NCBI GenBank assembly: GCA_905202595.1
Contig: CAJKSP010000001.1
Span: forward strand, 88,024 to 152,023
DNA: 64,000 nt
From: an uncultured Sutterella sp.
Lineage (GTDB): Bacteria; Pseudomonadota; Gammaproteobacteria; Burkholderiales; Burkholderiaceae_F
Direction of reading: 5' to 3'
Shown: positions 61,592 through 64,000 of the stretch, in pieces
How positions within the stretch are numbered: the first letter of the stretch is position 1
Layout of the letters: the number at the start of each line of letters is the position of its first letter
Notes under the pieces: generated by a model
The model's input: the letters and a program-made list of their open reading frames with translations, nothing else
The model's database searches: none
Told to the model about the DNA's origin: nothing
Made by a program: the position numbers and the translations under genes

Positions 61592-61872
61592 TGATTTTTT
61601 TCCTTCCCCTTATTGCCGGCATCGTTGTTGCTCTTCTTCTGCTTGGACTTGCTTTCTGGGCTTGGAATTGGTTCAAAGGCAAGTTTGGCACTGAGGATGA
61701 AGAGACGAGAATCTTTCGCGAAACCATGGAGCAAGCGGAAGCCGCTGCGCGCGAGCAGTACTGCCGTGAGGACGAGGGATGGATGCACGAAGAAGTGCGT
61801 ACCGGTCGTTTAGGCAACAGCAGTCGTCGACGTCAGATGAAGGACGTTGAGGATATTGAGGAGACGAAGTAA
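61501..61872 (+). CDS. Small membrane protein of unknown function
   Basis: A 123-residue protein with two adjoining hydrophobic segments (residues about 15-36 and 36-55, PLIAGIVVALLLLGLAFWAW) and a charged C-terminal region rich in Glu and Arg (ETRIFRETMEQAEAAAREQY). CGGAGAG lies 8 bases before ATG 61501; an in-frame GTG at 61474 is less likely. I do not recognise a family with certainty. It is convergent with the cardiolipin synthase gene across a strong terminator. Confidence 0.65.
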   Translation: MPVFIYPQPGGNPIASFIISVAALAIFVGLVIFFLPLIAGIVVALLLLGLAFWAWNWFKGKFGTEDEETRIFRETMEQAEAAAREQYCREDEGWMHEEVRTGRLGNSSRRRQMKDVEDIEETK

Positions 61873-61893
61873 GGCGCCAATTGGCGCTTGCGA

Positions 61894-61935
61894 CAAAAAA
61901 AGAGGCGCATCGCAGGGAGTGATGCGCCTCTTTGA
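61894..61935. terminator. Bidirectional terminator before cls
   Basis: AAAGAGGCGCATC (61899-61911) pairs perfectly with GATGCGCCTCTTT (61921-61933). The A tract before it gives a T run on the minus strand for cls. A smaller GGCGCC-AATT-GGCGC element precedes it. Confidence 0.9.
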
Positions 61936-61959
61936 CATTCAAGATTTGAAGGGCTGACT

Positions 61960-63435
61960 CTACAGAATTGGGGAAGCAAGAAAGCAGGCGCCTTCCTTAA
62001 GTCGATCAGCGAGCGGGCGTTGCCTCCAAGTGTCCGCGTTGAGTTCTCTGCAACGGCTGGCATATTCTGCCTGCAGCTTGTCAAGATCAGTTGTGAAAGC
62101 GGAGTCGAAGATCACCATCATCAGTTCAAAGTTGAGGTGCAGCGATCTGTTGTCGATGTTAAGTGTGCCGAAGACGCTGCATTCGTCATCAATAGTGATG
62201 GATTTTGTGTGCAGAAGCCCTCCTTGGTAGAGCAGAATGCGGACGCCGCCCTGAAGCAGATCGTCAAAATAGCGCCGCATGGCATAGGTGACAGGGCGGC
62301 TGTCCGCGCGTTCCGGAACGATGAGCTTTACGTCAACGCCGCGAAGCACTGCGTTGTGGAGGGCCATAACGACGGCCTCGCTAGGCACGAAGTAGGGCGT
62401 AGTGATGGTAAGAGAGTATTGAGCGCGATTGATTGCCTCCAGTACAAGTAGCAACGAGCGATCGCCATTTTCATATGGGCCGGAAGGAACTGTAACGACG
62501 CTGGCTGGGCCGCAATTCGGGATTAATTCTTCTGCAAAGTCATCATCAAAGTCACTCATGTCGCCGTCAGGCTGCAGCGCCCAGTCGAAAGTCCAAACGG
62601 CCATGAGTGCAGTGACAGCAGGACCTTCAACGCGCACCATGGCATCGACCCACGCGCCCACTTCCTTAGCGCCTTGGTAGCGGCGAGGATCAATCATGTT
62701 GAAGCTGCCGGTGTAGGCGATGCGGCGGTCGATGATGACTGTCTTACGATGCAGTCGAATGTCAGCGCGCTGGAGGCCGAAGACTCGCAGGAAGCGCATT
62801 GGTAGCGCTGAGGCGATTTCAATTCCTGCGGCCTCCATGCTCGTTTTGGACTTGGAGCGCAGAAAACTTCTGGAGCCGAAGTCGTCGACAAGAATTCGTA
62901 CCCGTACGCCTCGAGTGGCTGCCGCAAGCAGCGCCTGAGCAATGCTTTCGACATCGCCGCCTTCATCCCAGATATAGAACTCCATGTCGATGGAGCTTTG
63001 GGCTGCGCAGATGTCTTGAAGAAGCGAGGCAATCGTTTTGTCGGCCGAGCCCAAAAGTTGCGTGCGAGAGCCGCTTGCTATGGGCATGCCGCCGAGCTTG
63101 CAAGCCAGATGAATGAATGAGCGGTGCTGCATGAGCAGCTTGGGTAACGGGCCGACCGGGCTGATCTTGTGGTAGGCAAGCCTTCCCCATCGCGTAAGAA
63201 TTTCCCGCAAGCGTCGACGGCGCAATCGACCGATGGGTCGTTCGCCGAACATCAGATAAAGAAAGAAACCGATATAGGGCAGAATCGTCGTCAGCAGAAT
63301 CCATGCAAATGCAGATCCTGGCGGATGCCGCGTGAGTATCACGCGGAGTATGACGCTGCCCATAATGGCAAACTGCAGCAGAATGGCGAGTACGCCAAGC
63401 AGAGAGAGATTGTCCAGGTGCATGTTGCAGATCAT
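61960..63435 (-). CDS. cls: Cardiolipin synthase
   Basis: Inner-membrane phospholipase D-family enzyme that makes cardiolipin from phosphatidylglycerol, 491 residues. Two N-terminal helices (about 10-33 and 41-64) are followed by two HKD motifs, HRKTVIIDRRIAYTGSFNM and HTKSITIDDECSVFGTLNID, each with His, Lys and Asp at the proper spacing. The length suits ClsA-type enzymes. Either ATG 63435 or ATG 63423 could be the start; neither has a clear ribosome-binding site. It is divergent from the tRNA cluster. Confidence 0.94.
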   Translation of the reverse strand: MICNMHLDNLSLLGVLAILLQFAIMGSVILRVILTRHPPGSAFAWILLTTILPYIGFFLYLMFGERPIGRLRRRRLREILTRWGRLAYHKISPVGPLPKLLMQHRSFIHLACKLGGMPIASGSRTQLLGSADKTIASLLQDICAAQSSIDMEFYIWDEGGDVESIAQALLAAATRGVRVRILVDDFGSRSFLRSKSKTSMEAAGIEIASALPMRFLRVFGLQRADIRLHRKTVIIDRRIAYTGSFNMIDPRRYQGAKEVGAWVDAMVRVEGPAVTALMAVWTFDWALQPDGDMSDFDDDFAEELIPNCGPASVVTVPSGPYENGDRSLLLVLEAINRAQYSLTITTPYFVPSEAVVMALHNAVLRGVDVKLIVPERADSRPVTYAMRRYFDDLLQGGVRILLYQGGLLHTKSITIDDECSVFGTLNIDNRSLHLNFELMMVIFDSAFTTDLDKLQAEYASRCRELNADTWRQRPLADRLKEGACFLASPIL

Positions 63436-63482
63436 ATTGAGCTACAGAGACAGAGGCGGGCTTGCAACATCGCTGTCGCATA

Positions 63483-63502
63483 TTTAAGTGTAAGTACTTA
63501 AA
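63483..63502. repeat. Inverted repeat in the cls/tRNA divergent region
   Basis: TTTAAGT (63483-63489) and ACTTAAA (63496-63502) form a 7-bp inverted repeat with a 6-bp centre, 48 bp upstream of the cls start. It could be an operator or an AT-rich promoter element; nothing more can be said. Confidence 0.35.
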
Positions 63503-63526
63503 ATGTGATTTCTCTTCTTGTTCCAC

Positions 63527-63556
63527 TTGACAATCTGGGTCTTGTAGAGAGATAAT
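63527..63556 (+). promoter_or_regulatory. Promoter of the tRNA-Tyr-Gly-Thr-tuf transcript
   Basis: A consensus TTGACA (63527-63532) and GATAAT (63551-63556) are spaced by 18 bp and lie 17 bp before the tRNA-Tyr 5' end. The position and near-consensus boxes fit a strong stable-RNA promoter. Confidence 0.75.
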
Positions 63557-63572
63557 AATGATCTCTCGCTAC

Positions 63573-63658
63573 GGAGGGGTGCCCGAGTGGCTAAAGGGGG
63601 CAGACTGTAAATCTGTTGGCTTACGCCTACGATGGTTCGAATCCATCCCCCTCCACCA
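63573..63658 (+). tRNA. tRNA-Tyr, anticodon GTA
   Basis: An 86-nt class II tRNA with a long variable arm. The acceptor GGAGGGG (63573-63579) pairs with CCCCTCC (63648-63654). The anticodon loop CTGTAAA gives GTA, the T arm is GATGG-TTCGAAT-CCATC, and CCA is encoded. Confidence 0.96.
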
Positions 63659-63718
63659 GCGACCATTCGCATTGCAGACGAATGCAGTTGCGGAGCGGAA
63701 AAGGCTCTCGAAGCCCGG

Positions 63719-63792
63719 GCGGGTGTAGCTCAATGGTAGAGCAGAGGCCTTCCAAGCCCCCGACGAGGGTTCGATTCCCTTCACCCGCTCCA
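63719..63792 (+). tRNA. tRNA-Gly, anticodon TCC
   Basis: A 74-nt cloverleaf. The acceptor GCGGGTG (63719-63725) pairs with CACCCGC (63782-63788). The anticodon loop CTTCCAA gives TCC, and CCA is encoded at 63790-63792. Confidence 0.96.
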
Positions 63793-63795
63793 AAT

Positions 63796-63870
<75 letters not shown>

Positions 63871-63945
63871 GTTTCTTTCTTCCGGCGGATGCTTTGAGCA
63901 TAAGCGCCGGTTTTTCATACTCCCTGCTTTTATTCAGGAGCCAAC

Positions 63946-64000
63946 ATGGCCAAGGGTCATTATGAACGTACAAAGCCCCACGTCAATGTGGGCACGATTG
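63946..64000 (+). CDS. tuf: Elongation factor Tu, 5' end (partial)
   Basis: Eighteen codons are visible, starting MAKGHYERTKPHVNVGTI, which is the standard EF-Tu N-terminus just before the P loop. AGGAG lies 5 bases before the ATG. The gene runs off the end of the window. Its place after tRNA-Tyr, tRNA-Gly and tRNA-Thr is the classic proteobacterial tufB arrangement, normally followed by tRNA-Trp, secE and nusG. Confidence 0.92.
   Translation, partial: MAKGHYERTKPHVNVGTI

Overview
The window reads as chromosomal DNA of a betaproteobacterium of the order Burkholderiales, most likely a Sutterellaceae gut anaerobe or microaerophile (Sutterella/Parasutterella type). This rests on gene order and gene content rather than on a database search. 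Supporting features are atpC followed by hemE and priA, a DUF971-ubiE-Tim44 block, argS next to a SPOR-domain gene and dsbA, and a tRNA-Tyr/tRNA-Gly/tRNA-Thr/tuf end. The respiratory set (cytochrome bd oxidase, NapDAGHB, 2-oxoacid:acceptor oxidoreductase) and the carriers for C4-dicarboxylates and serine/threonine fit an asaccharolytic, low-oxygen lifestyle. No insertion sequence, prophage, CRISPR array or rRNA operon was seen.

Layout. 1-12.4 kb is mostly housekeeping on the plus strand: the end of the ATP synthase operon (atpC), a universal stress protein, hemE, priA, tRNA-Arg(CCG), DUF971, ubiE/menG, a Tim44-domain membrane protein, a sodium:solute symporter, glmU and glmS. 12.5-20.1 kb has a MarC-type membrane protein and a complete RND multidrug efflux operon (membrane fusion protein, RND pump, outer-membrane channel) ending in its own TetR-type gene, with a perfect 18-bp palindrome at its promoter. 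20.3-27.2 kb carries dctA, a DegP-type protease, a QseBC-like two-component system with a DedA-like membrane protein, a DUF4870 protein and yaeQ. 27.3-33.7 kb holds a cytochrome bd operon (cydP-cydA-cydB-cydX-ybgE-truncated globin). It diverges from an atypical NtrC-like regulator with a cysteine-rich PAS domain and no GAFTGA motif, which overlaps an alpha/beta hydrolase gene.

35-39.7 kb is a four-gene 2-oxoacid:acceptor oxidoreductase operon whose last gene fuses a GltD-like flavoprotein to a two-cluster ferredoxin. 39.8-47.5 kb is the nitrate module: narX-narL convergent with napD-napA-napG-napH-napB. 47.8-50.5 kb holds a drug-efflux type MFS gene and sstT. 50.7-54.2 kb is the most unusual locus: two paralogous secreted PepSY proteins with His/Met-rich tails, each behind a near-identical promoter with three CTA boxes spaced exactly 11 bp, followed by an OmpR-type regulator and a sensor kinase whose periplasmic loop is Met/His-rich. 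It looks like a self-contained metal- or envelope-sensing system. 54.3-64 kb has recQ, an SDR oxidoreductase, a DsbA-like protein, a SPOR protein, argS, folE2 with a heavily structured leader, a small membrane protein, cardiolipin synthase, three tRNA genes and the start of tuf.

How the parts fit: electrons from 2-oxoacids (Por) and C4-dicarboxylates (DctA) can feed a quinone pool drained by cytochrome bd at low oxygen or by periplasmic nitrate reductase. UbiE/MenG is present without the neighbouring ubiJ-ubiB seen in many relatives, and the Nap system uses NapGH rather than NapC. Both suggest a menaquinone-based chain, which is an inference.
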